Part shown: positions 5,203 to 5,395 of the stretch, piece by piece | Numbering within the stretch: the stretch's first letter is position 1 | Layout: the number at the start of each line of letters is the position of its first letter | Assembly: GCA_013697015.1 (NCBI GenBank) | Contig: JACCXL010000216.1 | Location: 1-5,395, forward strand | DNA length: 5,395 bases | Origin: Chthoniobacterales bacterium | GTDB taxonomy: Bacteria; Verrucomicrobiota; Verrucomicrobiia; Chthoniobacterales; UBA10450 | Reading direction: 5' to 3' | Translations under genes and position numbers: made by a program | The notes under the pieces: generated by a model | What the model was told of the DNA's origin: nothing | What the model saw: the letters and a program-made list of their open reading frames with translations, nothing else | Database searches by the model: none

Positions 5203-5239
5203 AACGCCCCATGTCGCGAGGCGTGGGGCGTTTTCTTTT
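5203..5239 (+). terminator. Rho-independent terminator after the stress operon
   Basis: A perfect nine-base-pair stem, AACGCCCCA (5203-5211) with TGGGGCGTT (5224-5232), closes a 12-base loop and runs directly into TTTTCTTTT (5231-5239) on the plus strand. It sits 22 bases past the stop of the YflT-type gene and most likely ends the BON/YflT transcript. This is the only convincing intrinsic terminator in the window. Confidence 0.88.
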
Positions 5240-5244
5240 CTCTG

Positions 5245-5361
5245 GTGGCGAAAGCCAAGGAAAAAACGCCTCTCCTCAATACCGTCGTCCAAGTGAGCAT
5301 CGGCGGAGGGATCGTGTTCGCGGTTGGCATTTGGCTCGGCTCGCACGGCGGCGCGAGTTGA
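5245..5361 (+). CDS. 38-residue single-helix membrane ORF, possible VIT1/CCC1 tail
   Basis: A GTG at 5245 opens a frame reading MAKAKEKTPLLNTVVQVSIG and continuing GGIVFAVGIWLGSHGGAS to a TGA at 5359. It has a lysine-rich start and one good hydrophobic helix (about 14-32) with a GGG step. The segment P-L-L-N-T-V-V-Q-V-S-I-G-G resembles the last transmembrane helix of VIT1/CCC1-family iron/manganese transporters (P-L-x-x-x-V-Q-x-x-x-I-G-G pattern). The rest of such a transporter (over 200 residues) is absent upstream. The GTG is only six bases past the terminator's T-run, leaving no room for a leader or ribosome binding site. So this is either a remnant C-terminus or a small protein made from read-through. 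The family resemblance is from memory and weak. Confidence 0.38.
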   Translation: MAKAKEKTPLLNTVVQVSIGGGIVFAVGIWLGSHGGAS

Positions 5362-5395
5362 TCATTGCTTGTCCGCAAAACGAGCATCCAATCTC

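Overview
The window reads as a piece of a moderately GC-rich, free-living bacterial chromosome. My best guess is a soil-type Verrucomicrobiota, near Chthoniobacterales. The reasons are the flavour of the RNA polymerase omega subunit, the near absence of Shine-Dalgarno sequences before start codons, and the mix of small envelope and stress genes. This placement is inference; no rRNA or other decisive marker is present.

Layout. At 96-473 (+) is a small STAS/SpoIIAA-like protein. Convergent with it is a two-gene minus-strand unit: a secreted PepSY protein (1338-1048) followed 14 bases later by a membrane protein (1033-497) made of two related halves, like DUF6766. From about 1611 the plus strand carries a 49-residue stub of a zinc alcohol dehydrogenase, an intact four-helix DUF4383-like membrane protein (1798-2166), a stub of a SnoaL/ester-cyclase gene (about 2242-2418), and an intact glyoxalase/VOC protein (2455-2886). 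A gene-poor stretch follows, holding a 41-residue lipoprotein (3146-3271) and a doubtful ORF (3349-3540). Then comes rpoZ (3655-3927), a palindromic repeat-like element (3994-4050), a BON-domain periplasmic protein (4225-4611), and a glycine-zipper YflT-type stress protein (4647-5180) with a clear intrinsic terminator (5203-5239). A 38-codon membrane ORF that may be the tail of a VIT1/CCC1-type transporter lies just past that terminator.

How they fit together. Apart from rpoZ, the cargo looks like envelope and stress-response accessory genes: BON, glycine-zipper stress protein, PepSY, small lipoprotein, small membrane proteins and VOC. The BON and YflT-type genes are 35 bases apart and probably co-transcribed; the PepSY and DUF6766-like genes form a second pair. 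Two or three gene stubs between intact genes suggest a slowly decaying accessory region. I see no CRISPR array, tRNA, rRNA, transposase, integrase or toxin-antitoxin pair, and nothing that amounts to a new multi-gene system. The most unusual items are the gapless internal duplication in the membrane protein, the gene stubs, the unannotated lipoprotein and the palindromic element.
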